Under the pieces are notes generated by a model. The model was not told where the DNA came from. It saw only the letters and a program-made list of their open reading frames with translations, and did no database searches. Below are positions 13,430 to 25,999 of a DNA stretch of 64,000 bases, piece after piece (the first letter of the stretch is position 1; the number at the start of each line of letters is the position of its first letter). The position numbers and the translations under genes were made by a program. Source of the DNA: Asterella californica (Eukaryota > Streptophyta > Marchantiopsida > Marchantiales > Aytoniaceae); NCBI GenBank assembly GCA_036924285.1, contig JAYKYS010000004.1, forward strand, positions 32,768,001 to 32,832,000, in the 5' to 3' direction.

Positions 13430-15720
13430 GGTGGATGTCAGCGTGTGTTACATTTTACAACAGATGCAGAGCTTGACTAAATTTGGGTAGAGGCGAAGTT
13501 TCAGCTTACCGACGTCAGCAGATCACCAAAGTGATGTGGATGCTGAGGATTGATGACGGTTTCTGTTGTAAAGTGGTGTTGTTTCTCTGGGATAAGCCTT
13601 AAATCTGCTGGGAGTTCTTCCATAGCTGCATGTCTCTCTCAAGTCTACTGGAACTGTTCTCCACCTTGAGCACCAGTGGTTTCAGCTTGTAGTGTACATT
13701 CAAACCTTTGTTAACGCATCTGGAAAATTTCAATTCAGCAATTTTTCCTAGTCAGCAGTCACTCGGCACTAGAATGTGAAAGCCACATCTGGTCTCATTT
13801 GTAATTATGTTGAGGTTTTTTCCCATGTGGAAGTAAGTAAAACGAGTTCGTTAATAGTAACGGTTAAATGCTTGTGCCGTTTGCACCCGACTGCGGTTTG
13901 CGTGGCAGGGCAGCTGTTTAGCTTCTGTAGGCTGTGATGTACGTACGTGGGCCCCGTGTGGAGGAATGGATTTACTATGAATGATATGAGTTCAAGCTTA
14001 AGAATCCTTTCAATCAGAATGTCGATGAAGATGGGAAGAAGCCGTTAGGTGAAATCTTTCTCAGATCGTGTACCGCATCCGTAGCTGAGCCGAGTCTTTC
14101 TCGCTTGGTGCTTGGCCCCTGACCCATTGTAGTGGTCTTACTGTGTAAGGGAAGGCTCTTGGGAGAGTCGCTTCCCGGAAATAAGAACGTCTTCCCTGCG
14201 AGGCGTGAGCCGAGGAGATCGGCATTACCCAAGAACCTACCATCATCCGCAGAGCCTTTAGCGGCGGGCAGGCGTTTAGGATTTTGTACAACCTTTTGCA
14301 CTTTGAAAAGGAACGTTACGTGGTTCCGTTGAGTTGTGGTACATCCCGGACAGGTGAACCGTTAATATTGAATTTGCGAACTGGAGTGAACACTTGCGTG
14401 TCATGTTGTTACATTTCTAACGTCCTTTTCCTGAGTGAAGATGCGAGACTTTTAAGAAAAATGTAATTCCAGCCTTGGTTTTAAGTTCCGTTTTGCATTG
14501 AAGATAGTGAAATGACGGGAAGGCTGAGTACTAGTCTTAGAACAGTACTGGTCTCACGAGTTCTGTTTTAAGTTCGTTTTGGGATTTGATGACGGAAAAT
14601 GTACTTCCACGGCTGTATCCTCTGTTCTCAAAGATAAGGACAATAAAACCTCCAAAATCATAGCAGAGCTTTTGCGATAATGACAACTCTTTTTTCTAAG
14701 CATGCATAGTAGTCACCCTCTTCCGGGTTCGGAAGAGGGGGTAGTCCGTCTAATTTAATATTTAATTTGTTCGTATTAAATTAAACATATGATTAAATTA
14801 TGAAGTCATGAGTACAGTAACCTGGACTTGTATCTTCTGAAGTGAGAGAATCAGCAGGTTCTTACCTGCTGTCTACGTGTTTCGAGGCATGGGTATTATT
14901 TATGCTGTCTACGTGTTTCGAGGCATGGGTTAATAAATAATGTCTATGGAAAATTTCAATTATTTATATCTAGTTAATATATATATTTTATTTAATATTT
15001 TATATAATTATCTGATAACAAAAGAAGAACACAAGTTCCAAAAAGTTCAGTTTACATGAATATTTACTTTACTCTCCTTTGAATCTCTAGAGTTCCTAGC
15101 GAACTACTTTGGCTAGTAAGGGTCCTTCCTTGGGTAAGTTATAGGTTCTTTATTTCTTTATGTATGAACCGCAATAAGGAGGTTGGTGATTGTTTACGAA
15201 GAAATGCATTTTCTTTTAAGCACAATTGAGGGTTCATAAAAAAGCGCTCTTTTCCTGTAGCTAACTACCTCTTGCGCAGAGAACATAAGGAAATGTACTA
15301 AATAGCTATTATCTTAAACCCCGAGTAGGCATACAAATAGCAGTTTTGAGAGTTCTTCCGAGTTTCCTGGATAGTATGTTTGTCTTCCTGTCTAGTTCCA
15401 GCACAGCTTGCTTGTTTTGCACATGTCAGCGTTTCTTGATTGTTTAGATGGAATCAAGAATGTAAGAGTTTCTGATCTGAGTGTAAGTTCGAGGTTTTTT
15501 ACTAATAATGTTTGGTGGACGTGTTGATCCGAGTGGGTCTAGTGTCTTTTTTGCATCTACGTGATTATCGGTTTAATAACACGACAACAAGTTTGTGCTT
15601 GTCGACTTCTCAATAATGGGTAGGATTGTACATGTGTTCTCTGTTGTATTTATTGTTCATGTGTTGTTTTTGATTCTGTTTCCTATAGCAAATAAGTCAT
15701 TGAAACTTGTGTACTGAAAT
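13430..15720. other. CUL4 3' flank and gene-free spacer
   Basis: The first part should be the CUL4 3' untranslated region. An AATAAA at about 14643 is too far downstream to assign with confidence. No other gene is supported. A 9-base-arm hairpin (CCCTCTTCC with its complement) lies at 14716-14739. A 39-base direct duplication containing CTACGTGTTTCGAGG lies at about 14866-14940. The DNA becomes AT-rich after 14750. Confidence 0.55.
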
Positions 15721-15776
15721 CTAACCTGATATTATCGTATGGTTACTGTAGAAAAAAGCAATGCATTAGAGAAACG

Positions 15777-17935
15777 TCATGCTTCTTTAATCATCCAAGC
15801 TAAGCGTTTGAAACGAGCTTTTGTATGATGGTACAGTGTCTTGGTCATGGGTTCCAACGCATGATCACGATGTGCGTGTCTTCGAACAACAATACCTGTT
15901 GTCTTTCGATATTGAATTTTCTTCACCTCTTGACGTATATTTTTGTTCCAGTCGAATGCAGCAATTGCAAGACGTGCACAATGAGATTTGTGCAATGAAT
16001 TCACTTTGTGGCATATTTGTTTATCCTTGAGTGAAACGTTTTAGACATATAATTTTCTTGAGCTCGCACGTAATACTTCATCTTTGAGGGAGTTATGTAC
16101 TTTATCAAGAATCCTTGAACAACATGATGCGCGCCAGACCTTGCCAGCAATGAACAACTTGAGGAAGTGAGTTCTCATGAAACATCCTTCACGTTCACAC
16201 TACCAACTAATAGCAGTTTCAGTTTCTAAATTGTAAAACATGGTTGTTATTAGTGGAGGAAGATGCTCGACCACATAAAAGCTCAACATGTGTCCCGCCT
16301 CCAGGAAAATAAAAGCAAGTTACTCATAGTTTACATCTCAAGAGACTATAAGCTCGGCTTTGCTCAGCGACATGAGCTAGATATCGAAAAACATGCACAA
16401 GTTCATAAAGCTAGAGTCCTCTTTCATCTTCTGGAACTGTTCAAGAGATATGACCAGTCATTCGTCACGGTGACAACAGCTGTAATAGCAACTTACATGA
16501 ACTACTACAGATAGAGTATTGTATCTACAAATCCAGCAAGAGTGTCGAACAGATATGATCTTACCTTCTTCATAATATCTTTTCACGGAAGATTTTCAGT
16601 TCTCATGTACACATTACGATTCTTTGGGAATATTCTGCATGTTGAATGTATGTATGCCCAATGATCTACGACATTTTGTATATCATGGTTAGCAAGGAAG
16701 ATCCATCACCGTTTCTGCACAGCAAACCTATCAATCGATGTCAATGAAGCTGCAAAAGCAAGGAAGAGTATAAGATAACATGCTGGATAGTAGTGATGTT
16801 GTTGTTATCTCTTTGCTGCTGCTTTGCAACTGGTGTAAATCCACGATTTCAACTTGTATGTCATATCATTCGCTTGTAACTATGTGTTTGTCAACGGAAG
16901 AGTTCACAATCTCAAAAGAGTTTGTCAACAACAGCTGAGCAACAAGAGCTGTCAACAGCAACCGAGGTGTTACATAGCTCAGTTTTTGAACTTGAAACAG
17001 TTGGCCTCGTAAACATAGTCAATCCTTCAACTATCTCAAGTGAACAGTGCGATGTCATTCATGTTCTTATGTTCACGTACCTTTATCTTTAGAAGCGCAA
17101 GCAGCGCGACACCAATGCTCATATCTACAACAATCTTACGACGATCCTGCAACTTCTCTATAAACTTATTTATAATTTTCTTACACTTATGTCAGAGATT
17201 TACCTACAATAGAATCATGTTGTTTACTAGTATAGCATCAACAACAACATTGTCCTCATGAATGACTTCTGCAATTGTTATGCTCGTACCAAACAAGTTT
17301 TGTATGCCACGAGTGATGGCAGTAGTCTCAGTCTGCCATGAGTTGTCAATTTCTATGCGTGTTAAAGTTATCATCTGTATAACTTTATCATCCATGATAT
17401 TTATGAAACGGACAATCTCATGATACCTTGACCGTGAACTATCTAATATACAGTCCACATATAACGTAACAGGTTCTGGTCCACAAGAAGTGTTCAAAGT
17501 TACATGTTACATATAGCAATTGCAATGAGCACATAAGTTTACAAAGATAATCAAAACTCATAAACTGCACAAGCTTTAACTGGACATGATAATACTGCTG
17601 TCTGTAAGTCAACCTTGTGGAGATCCCAAACAGCCAAGGTAGCATGTATTCATCCGACATGTCTCCTCTTGTCGGCAACTACTAGTCAGGCTACTGAGAA
17701 TCAAGAATGAGATCATGATCAACCTGCTCGTCCTCTACCCTTTCATCCTCGTCTATGCTTAATCGGCAATAATTTTTGCATCTAAGTCTACCTCAAATGG
17801 TATCACTTCATCCTCTGACTCTTCATCGCTACTTACTGCACCTTCGTCTACAATAAGAGTTGGAAGAACTTGAGGAGCAAATCTTGTCTGTTCAGCAACA
17901 ATGACTACATCAATAGCATGTTCCGTTGCATCAAA
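15777..17935 (-). pseudogene. Relic of transposase-like gene, copy A
   Basis: Read on the minus strand, the order matches copies B and D. An acidic N-terminal stretch (VSSDEESEDEVIPFEV, about 17810-17780) is followed by a block containing LYVDCILDS and IQMITLTR (about 17490-17200). A block with YYVRAQENYMSKTFHS comes next (about 16110-16030), then HCARLAIAAFDWNKN (about 15985-15935). Stops and frameshifts break the frame, for instance between the last two blocks. No terminal repeats of the TTAA type are visible around it, so it is probably a fragment. Confidence 0.7.
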
Positions 17936-18224
17936 AAAATCTAACCAAAATTATCCAATTTGATTGGAAAGTCGTTGCAAACAACTTTCCAACGAGATCC
18001 ATATTGCCCCAACTAACTCTCAAAAAATAGTTAGAGCGATTCAAAGTTCACAGGTTTCTACTTGGTTTTTCCCGTCTGTTGTCAAGTCAGTTTGGCACCT
18101 CGGCTAGGTTGATCGAGTGCGGACTGACGAATCCCGGTAGATCCATTAGTGCCATTAGGGTGAGTTGGTGGATAACCCACTAGGGATCTACTTCGCAGGT
18201 AGGGCTTGGAGGCCTTAGTTCTTC

Positions 18225-18335
18225 GAGTTGAGCCTTCAAGCTCCTGGTTATGGTGGATAGTCTTGGTGAGTGTAGTCTGGATTCTCTGCGAGCACAGAGT
18301 GGATTTGGCTCGACTTTAGTGATTTTTTAGCATCC
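18225..18335 (+). repeat. Possible 5' LTR segment of the Ty3 element
   Basis: This segment aligns imperfectly with 27540-27650. Shared blocks in order are TTCGAGTTGAG, TTCAAGCTC, GAGTGTA and AGAGTGGATTTGGCT. The flanking sequence does not align clearly, so the LTR ends cannot be set. Confidence 0.5.
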
Positions 18336-18492
18336 GTTGGCATGATGGAGTGAGTACATATCGTTTATCACTCGAAGAACTCGAATTGCGAGGTTTGATT
18401 GAGAGCTTTCCGGTCGTAGATTTCTGCCGTTGGTATCTCTGGAGTTTGCAGATCGTTGGTATCTTCGATTTGCGGGTACCTTCGATTGCGGA

Positions 18493-18860
18493 TCCTCTAG
18501 GAACGTGCGAGAAGGTCTCCTACAACCTTAAAAAAGTCGAGGTGTGGAGTGCGTGTTAGGAGACATTTAGAGACTTCGAGGAGCAGAGGTGCGTGAGTGT
18601 AGAGACGGAGCGGAGTCCGAGCTCGAGCTCGCAGTAAGCCAGTTTGCTGACGTGCGTGAGAGAGATATGCAAGTTTCAGTTGTGTAAAATCAATAGATCA
18701 CTCATCCCAACACTATTTCTGAACTTACACACTTAACTCTGTAGTCTTATCTTTGACTTTACCACTAGACCAATAGTTCTTGGTGTCTTCTAGGGATGCA
18801 TGCAAGTACTTATGGACTTGTTTAAGGTAGTAAGAGACCTTCTCGGACGTTCCTAGAGGA
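18493..18860. repeat. Inverted repeat of 37 bases
   Basis: 18493-18529 and 18824-18860 are inverted copies with about three mismatches. The core GAAGGTCTC pairs with GAGACCTTC. The arms lie just inside the putative 5' LTR end. They may be a foldback in the leader of the retroelement or part of an older nested insertion. Confidence 0.75.
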
Positions 18861-20100
18861 GTGGTAGGGCGACCTCTTAGTACTAGGAAGAAGCTGTTGT
18901 TGTGGTAGTGTTTGTCTGTACCGTAGAGACGTGTATGGAAGCAGTTGGTGACAATTATCATGGGTGACCTAGTAGAGCTACCACGGAGGTACTTTTGGAG
19001 TTACTAGAGGTATGGACATCTAGTTAGTGACCTTAGGTACATGTTATGACAGTTGGTGGTCATATATTGTGCATGTGGTCACCGAAGAGGAGTCGTCAGT
19101 CTGGGTGGAGTTGGATTTCTTGTTATATGAATGTTTGAGGGTGGAGGGTTATCGTTTGGACTTCTTGTGATTGGAACCCCTCCATATTCTACTTCCTGTT
19201 TGTGCACCATGTTTGCTTGTGTTGGCGCTTGATTTCCGGAGTGAGTTCGCTCGAGTGTGCTGTCGATAGTGAAACTGGATTTACGAACTAGTCAGACTAT
19301 CTTTGTTTCTCTCACGGTGAGGTTGGACTAGCGACCAACAGACCGTGAGAGGTTGTTTGTGGTGATGACATGTACGTGTTATCCTTATCTTGACCGTCTT
19401 AGTAGAGGATAAGTGAGCTCAATATGAGCAGAGTTAGACAAGTTGTGGTTACAGTGGTGACGAGGATTTCGACATTCTGGTTGAAAAGTGTATTCACGAG
19501 ATTCTATCATCACCGATTTCTCGGGAGGTTTTGGTGAGGACTTCTCGGACAGTGGGTATACACGGAGTGGGGTGAGGTCTGACTACTTACACCATTGCCG
19601 TCGGTTGTTCTAGAGGACGAGTGAAACTCAGACAGTGCATTTTCTGATGGTGAGTCTAGTGTCATCATACCGTTGTTGTGAGACATAGACGAGATCTATC
19701 GGACCACGAAGGGACCTCAACGTTACTCAGACACGGTGGGTATCATTGAGTTGGATGACTTCATCCAAGAGTTCGACAGTGGGTACGATATGTAGCAGAT
19801 GCGGAACCCACAGCTATTTACACCCTTCATGGTATGGAAGGGTTTGTTCCAATACTTGGAGGGATCGTCAATGGACGATTATCATGAGTTCAAGTGAGAC
19901 TACAATATGGAGATTGAGTTGTGGAGACAACATTGGTCTCTCAACTACATTTCTATCACTACTGGCGTAGTTTTGAGAGACATAGCACTTGCGAGTTTGG
20001 GTGTCAGTAGCAGTGACACATCCACGGGTGGCAGAGTATCTACTACCAGCGATGCGTCCACCAGTAGTGAAGCACGTGGTAGTGTGAGCGGGATACCGCC

Positions 20101-20770
20101 AGAGTTTAACCTTGTGGTTTTGTTCTTCCAGTGTTTGAAGAAGAACTATCAGGATGTGCTGACGGACAAGTTGAGGAGTATGCAAGAGTTCCAATGGAAG
20201 ACTGGAGAGAGTCTATGCGAGGCGTTTAATCGCATGAGGCGGTTGATCAGCGTTATCCAAGGGGTGACAGAAGCACATGCAGTCTAGCTCTGATATGAGA
20301 TACTAGACCGAGAGCTACGTAGGAGAGTCATGGATGCGACTCTCTTTAGAGACACTGCTCCGACGTTGACGATTATCTTTGGTCTAGCTGAGCAGATTGA
20401 GCTCAACATGGTGGAAGAGAGGGTGATGACTGCTGGATTAGCAAGGAGGTATCACATGAGACGACCACCTCTTCTCGAGGATCAAAGGTTGCGCAACAAC
20501 GTGGTGGTGGTGGTAAAGATCGTGCTAAACAGTCACGATCACAGAGAGGTGTTGGGGGACCTGATGGACAGAAGCCCATGTCGTCCTTCTCTAGTTAGCA
20601 GCAAGCGGGTCCTTGTTGGACATGTGATGGTCTTCATCAGTAGAATGACTGTCCACGGAAGAGAGGTGGTTATGAGACGTTTGAGGCGTCTCAAGTGATG
20701 CCTAGGCAGTGTGAGCATTGCGGACGACCATGTCACAGTAGTGACCGTTGTTTTGATCTCCACCTCGAGC
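20101..20770 (+). pseudogene. Ty3/gypsy gag remnant with zinc knuckle
   Basis: 20101-20286 reads PPEFNLVVLFFQCLKK and later EAFNRMRRLI, like the capsid helical region of gypsy gag. At about 20704-20750 the series C-x2-C-x4-H-x4-C (CEHCGRPCHSSDRC) is a retroviral-type nucleocapsid zinc knuckle. The two parts lie in different frames with stops between them. Confidence 0.65.
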
Positions 20771-21639
20771 TACGACAAGAGAAGGTTGATTGTGGACGAG
20801 ACGGAGGAGCTCAAGGAGGCCATGGCGATCGAGCTGGAGGTAGAGGTCCAGGACTTGAGAGAGGATCACTCGGTCCACTGCCTGCTATGATGTCAAATGC
20901 GGGTATGGCTGCTTGGATTGAGTAGTTGGAGCAGAGGATAGCTAGTATGGCTATGGCTCAGTGGAAGTCTAGTTCAAGATTAGAGGCTTCCACGTCTTAT
21001 GGAAGAGAAGGAGTTGACTTCGGCTTCATGGTTGATGTGGCACAGATTGAGACATTTGGGTAGTGACTTGAAGTGCAGTACGTATCTTTGAACCACGAGG
21101 TGCATCATTGGAGTTGGATCCATAATGCAAGGAGACTGGTAGACATGCCAGGCTTCCTCAGTCATTCACAATATCAGAGGTGTTGAGGACTACGTCTATG
21201 GTTCCTAAACGACCTACCGATGGTGCAATGGAGTTAGAGACGTCGACATCCAAGAGTGAGGGTGATGCAAGACAATCCTCGACGTCTGTGGATGCGACGT
21301 CAAATCTCTTGTTGGGGATGATTATAGTAGTTTTGCAAGCTCCACTATTTTCAGCCACGGATATGAGGACATTGGGAGTCAGCTTGACTCCAGTGTTCTA
21401 GTTGACAACCACGGTAAGTGAGAGCGAGGATGTAGTTACTTCTTGTGCTAAGGTGGTTCAGTGAGAGACGATAGATGTGTCCATGAAGTCGAGGATCAGG
21501 ACAACTACCAGTGATACTTGACAAACGGTGACTGCCAAGTTAGATGAGGTATCAGCTAGGCCGGCGAATGATCGTGCTGGTTTGACACTAGGTGTGGTGT
21601 TGTTGGACAACAAAAGTGGTATCTTCTGTTTGATGACAC

Positions 21640-21740
21640 CTTCAGAGAAGGTGTATCAACCGCAGAATGTCTTGTTGAACTCTAGAGCCCAACCGTTGAT
21701 GTTGGGAAAGACGACGTGCATTGGTTTGGGTTTGAGGAAG
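21640..21740 (+). pseudogene. Retropepsin-like protease remnant
   Basis: The frame reads VLLNSRAQPLMLGK. Plant gypsy proteases usually have D-S-G at the active site in this setting (LLDSGA). Here the site is N-S-R. Both changes fit G-to-A mutation of the coding strand, and the enzyme would be dead. Confidence 0.6.
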
Positions 21741-23780
21741 TCCGAGGTGGAGAGATGACATTCCAGCTACAGACATCTCTAAAGGGATCAGGAGGTACAT
21801 CTCTACATATGACACGCGAGATGCTAACGGTGAGAGTTCGACTTGATCATCCCACAGATGGCTCCATGGTGAAGACCTAGGTCATTGTTATGGTCGTAGA
21901 GTCTTATGATGTGTTGGTTGGAGGTGTTGTGTTATAGCTTATGAGGTTCGTGGTTGACACTTGGGCGGAGACAACATCTTACAGATCAAGTTGGCAGTCC
22001 GGTGAGGACCGAGTGAGCCGCTTATCAGTGCGGATCAGTGCTAGAGTTGGAACAACGGAGCCTACACAAGGGACCATGATATCCGTTACAGGTTCAGTTC
22101 GATCATCACTTGGCCGGCCGAGTTGTTAGAGGACAATGTTCATACGGAGGATACTCCAGTCTTTGAGGAGCTGAGAGACATGCCTAGCATGACTACGGTA
22201 GTATCATCTACCTTGGATGTTCCACTTTGGAGTTCGAGTGGAGAGTTGCAGAAGTATGCTGATCGGTTGGTGCAACAGGCTTGGAGTGAAGCCTTTGTAT
22301 CGCCAGTAGAAGAACAGTGCGTTGTTCTTGCTACTGACCTTGTGACCTTATCACCGTTGGATATCACTCTCATTGTATGACATTATCCAAAGGAAGGTGT
22401 GTGTGTGCTGGAGCTGTTTGGAGAGATCAGCACAAGTTTGGCTGGGGTATTGCAGACATCCATACAAGTACATGGAGAGAGATGAGATTGTAAAACGCAT
22501 CTCATTGCGACATGCGACACGTTTGGTGTAGAGATATCTTGAGTTGTTGACCATATCAGTTGTTAGAAGATACAAGCAAACATTATCACCGAATATTTTG
22601 CTGTTGGGGACGCATGATCTTACGTTTGTTGACATCATTCACTTGGTGATAACCGAGTACTCGGTCATGTCAATATCACACGCGTGCTGAGAGAGATCAA
22701 GGTTTATATGATCCGCGATCTAAGATGTTTTGAGAGATGTTACGGATCTTACGACATCTCCAGATGCATCAAGTGGATTCTCCAGCGAACATCTTGGAGA
22801 ACGTTCTTTTGTTGATGATGCTCATACACAGATGATGACAAGTGTGCACCAGATGTGGTCTTGGGTTGGACCGACAGTGCCGTTGGATGTAGCGAAAGTG
22901 AGATCTCGTGCACATCGTCCACGGTTGTGATGGACGAACTTGTTACCAAGAGAGGTGCTCAAGCGCGCATACGATGCAATTAGACGACCAACACACCTCA
23001 CAATTGTTGACATCTTGGATGCAGGACGATGATTTCAAGTAGTGAGAGTCATCTATAGATCATCCATGGCAGTGATGAATCTAGTGAGACGGCCCCATGA
23101 TAGCGTTGTCCACTTTGGTGAGCTTTCCAGCGTCACATGCTTACAGAGATGGAGGACATAGGCTTGTGTGGGATGCTCAATTACAGCAGTTGGTGGAGCC
23201 CTATGCCGATGAAAGAGAGCGAGCGATGAGTTTCACTATGGACACGCCGACAATAGCTTCGGTGTCAGATGCTTCACATCGTCAAGTGTTGGGTCAAGCA
23301 ATGGACTTGGACTGATTGACGTGGATTGTTAGTCTTGGATTGGTTGAACAACGTCGGATGCGGTCCACGGGTGTTATTGCTCAGACACTTCTGAGCTCTT
23401 TGTCTACTGGGTCGGTGGAGGCAAAGGCTGAGGGCGAGGCGTGTGAAGTTCGTCATCCTTGGACATCATTGGATGTCGTAGGAGAGAGTGTGGAGCTTAC
23501 AGCTAGGATTGTAGAAGTTTTCACACAATGGTGGTGGATGTAGCTGATGATGAGCAGAAGGAAACTGCTCTAGAGACGGCAATATAGCAGTCAACGACTT
23601 CGTCTTCTACCTCTAGCGTGGTGAAAGAGGATATTTGGGAGTCGGAGATTGGACCCAAGCTTATAAGAGAGGAGAGATGAAGAGTTCAAAGATTCCTGAA
23701 GAACTACAAGAATTGTTTTACCTTCAGTATGAAGGATTTGGGTACCTTGAAGGGATCTGGTATACGGATCGACTTGGCTA

Positions 23781-24900
23781 ATGACACGTCCAATCTTTCG
23801 ACGTCCTTACAAGTACAGTGACATGGAGAGAGCATTGATCCAGAGTAAGACTCAAGACTTTGTGGAGGTTGGGTTGGTGGAGATGTCGCATGGAGAGTAT
23901 GCATCTGCCATAGTTATGTCAGCAAAGAAGGATATGTATAGCCACTACATAGGCCGGACGTGTGGAGACTACTGTCCGATCAATCGGCAGACAAAGTCTG
24001 ATAAATATGTCATGCTGACACTTGAGGAGATCTTTAATGCAGTGAGACATGTAAAGGTTTTCAGTATTTTGGACCTTCGAGCAAGGTATCATCAGTTGCC
24101 GATAGGAGAAGAGATAGCATTGGAATTGACTCTCACAACAAAGATTGTTTGTATCAGTGGCGGTTCTTACCAGTTGGGTTGAAGAACGCCTCTGTTGAGT
24201 TCCAAAGGGTGATGGACAAGATCCTAGTAAGATTGGATTTTGTCAGATGTTATATTAACAACATCTTAGTCTATAGTGCTACAATGGAAGAGCACGAGAG
24301 ACACTTACGAGATGTGTTCGAGCGGTTGAGAGCTCATGAGTTGAAGTTACACCCTAGGAAGTGTAAGTTCTTCCAGGAGTTGGTAGAGTATCTGGACCAC
24401 ATCATCTATCCAGGTGGGTTGGGTGTTCAACAGACAAAGGTTGAGGTTATTGCACGTATCTCACGTCTCATAGATGTGAGTCGAGTTCAGACATTGTTGG
24501 TTGACGAACTTCTATCCTCGATACGTGAAAGGGTTTAGTGTAGTTGCGAAGTCATTAACCAAGCTGATGAAGGTGGACCAAAAGTGACAGTGAGGAGATG
24601 AGCAGGAGAGAGCTTTTGTAGAGCTCAAGGATAAGTTGACATCTGCTCCCATCTTGAGGAGACCCATTAGTGAACGTCCTTTCCAACTGCACACTGATTG
24701 GAGTATGTTGGGACTTGGAGCAGTGCTGACTCAGCATGATGATGAGAAAAAAGAGTTTATGATGACGTATGTCAGTCGCTCCAACAATTCGGCAGAGACG
24801 AGATACAGTTCATATGAGGAGGAGTGTTTAGCTGCAGTGTGGACTATTGCACACTTCCGATGTTATCTGTTTTAGGAATCTTTTTACTCTCATCACTGAT
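23781..24900 (+). pseudogene. Ty3/gypsy reverse transcriptase and RNase H remnant
   Basis: 23781-24180 carries the early RT blocks (CGDYCPINRQTKSDKY, then FSILDLRARYHQLPI). The next frame continues with LPVGLKNASVEFQRVMD and CYINNILVYS at about 24150-24280. The catalytic Y-I-D-D is Y-I-N-N, so both aspartates are lost. RNase H follows at about 24636-24875 (LHTDWSMLGLGAVLTQ, later SSYEEECLAAVWTIAHFR). Frame changes occur at about 24170 and 24530. About 120 bases further on, RVANLDADGLSRNP is the usual connection sequence before integrase. Confidence 0.85.
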
Positions 24901-25484
24901 CACCAGCCGCTCAAGTGGTTGATGAAGTCCGACAAGCTTATAGGGAAGCTTGCACGATGAGCTATGATCTTACAAGAGTATGACTTCTAGGTAGTGCATG
25001 GACCTAGAGTTGCAAACCTAGATGCCGATGGGTTGAGTCGCAACCCATGCACGAGTCAACAAGATCAGACTAGGACTCGATGGCATGACGAGGTTGATGA
25101 GAAGATAGTGCTAAGGTGGCATACACCTGTCTTTCTTTGTGTGTTGGTCATGAACTCTAGTATGGAGAATCATGTCATATATTTCTCAAGTTAGAGAGTA
25201 GATGACGAGGCTCCAGATCATGAGGGTGGTGATGGTGTTCCAGACCAGCGAGATATCCTTGACGATGTGATCGTAATTGAGTATCTATGTATTAACGTGG
25301 TGGTAGGTATAGTAAGTGCCAAGGAGCGAGATCGTGTTCCTTAACGAGCGAAGAGATTTTGATGAGGTTTTCGAAATAAGAGACGGATATATAGAAAAAA
25401 GAAGGACGACATGTACTTCGAGTGTGAGATGATGAGAAAGTACAAATAGTGCCACATCCATCGCAAAGGGCACAGTTAGTATGA

Positions 25485-25993
25485 CATGCTCAGGACGAAT
25501 TGAGACATTTTGGAGTGAAACGTACGCATAGCTTACTCCAAGGACAATATTGGTGGCGTGGTATGCACATCGATGTGCAGCAGTTTATCGCACTATGTGT
25601 GATTTGTGATCGAGTACGATTATATATATCGGTGATTATATCTATCTGCAGCAGACTGCATTGATGATGTTGGATGTGACCGCAAGACGCACTATTATAC
25701 GAGTGCGTGAGGTGTTACCTTCTGGAGTACTCGTGTTAGAGGATCGTGATGGGGTTGTTTGAAAGGACCATGTGCATAATTGCACGTCATGTCATCTTCC
25801 CAACATCGATGATACTGTTGACCCAAGATTAACAGTTGTACGTACGGGCTTGAGGTGTATGTTGTGTGGGTCTGCTGGTGGAGCAGCCCGTATGTTGGTG
25901 TGTGATGGTTGTTCGAGAGGTTGATACATGTCGTGTTTGACTCCACCTCTCATTGTCATTCCTGTTGGATGGTGGATTTGTCCTCGATGTATA
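25485..25993 (+). pseudogene. Integrase zinc-binding end joined to SH3-like and PHD-finger tail
   Basis: 25485-25625 reads as an integrase H-H-C-C zinc domain (DELRHFGVKRTHSLLQ, then YWWRGM, then CVICDR). The catalytic DDE core that should follow is missing. From about 25670, in another frame, comes an SH3-like stretch (RVREVLPSGVLVLEDRDG), then NCTSCHLPN. A PHD finger spans 25856-25990: C-x2-C at 25856/25865, C-x2-C at 25901/25910, C at 25934 and C-x2-C at 25979/25988. Where the finger should have W-H there is a TGA stop (25922) and a tyrosine codon TAC (25925). The frame ends at TAG 25994. The PHD finger probably replaces the chromodomain of chromoviruses as a chromatin reader. Confidence 0.75.
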
Positions 25994-25999
25994 TAGCAG

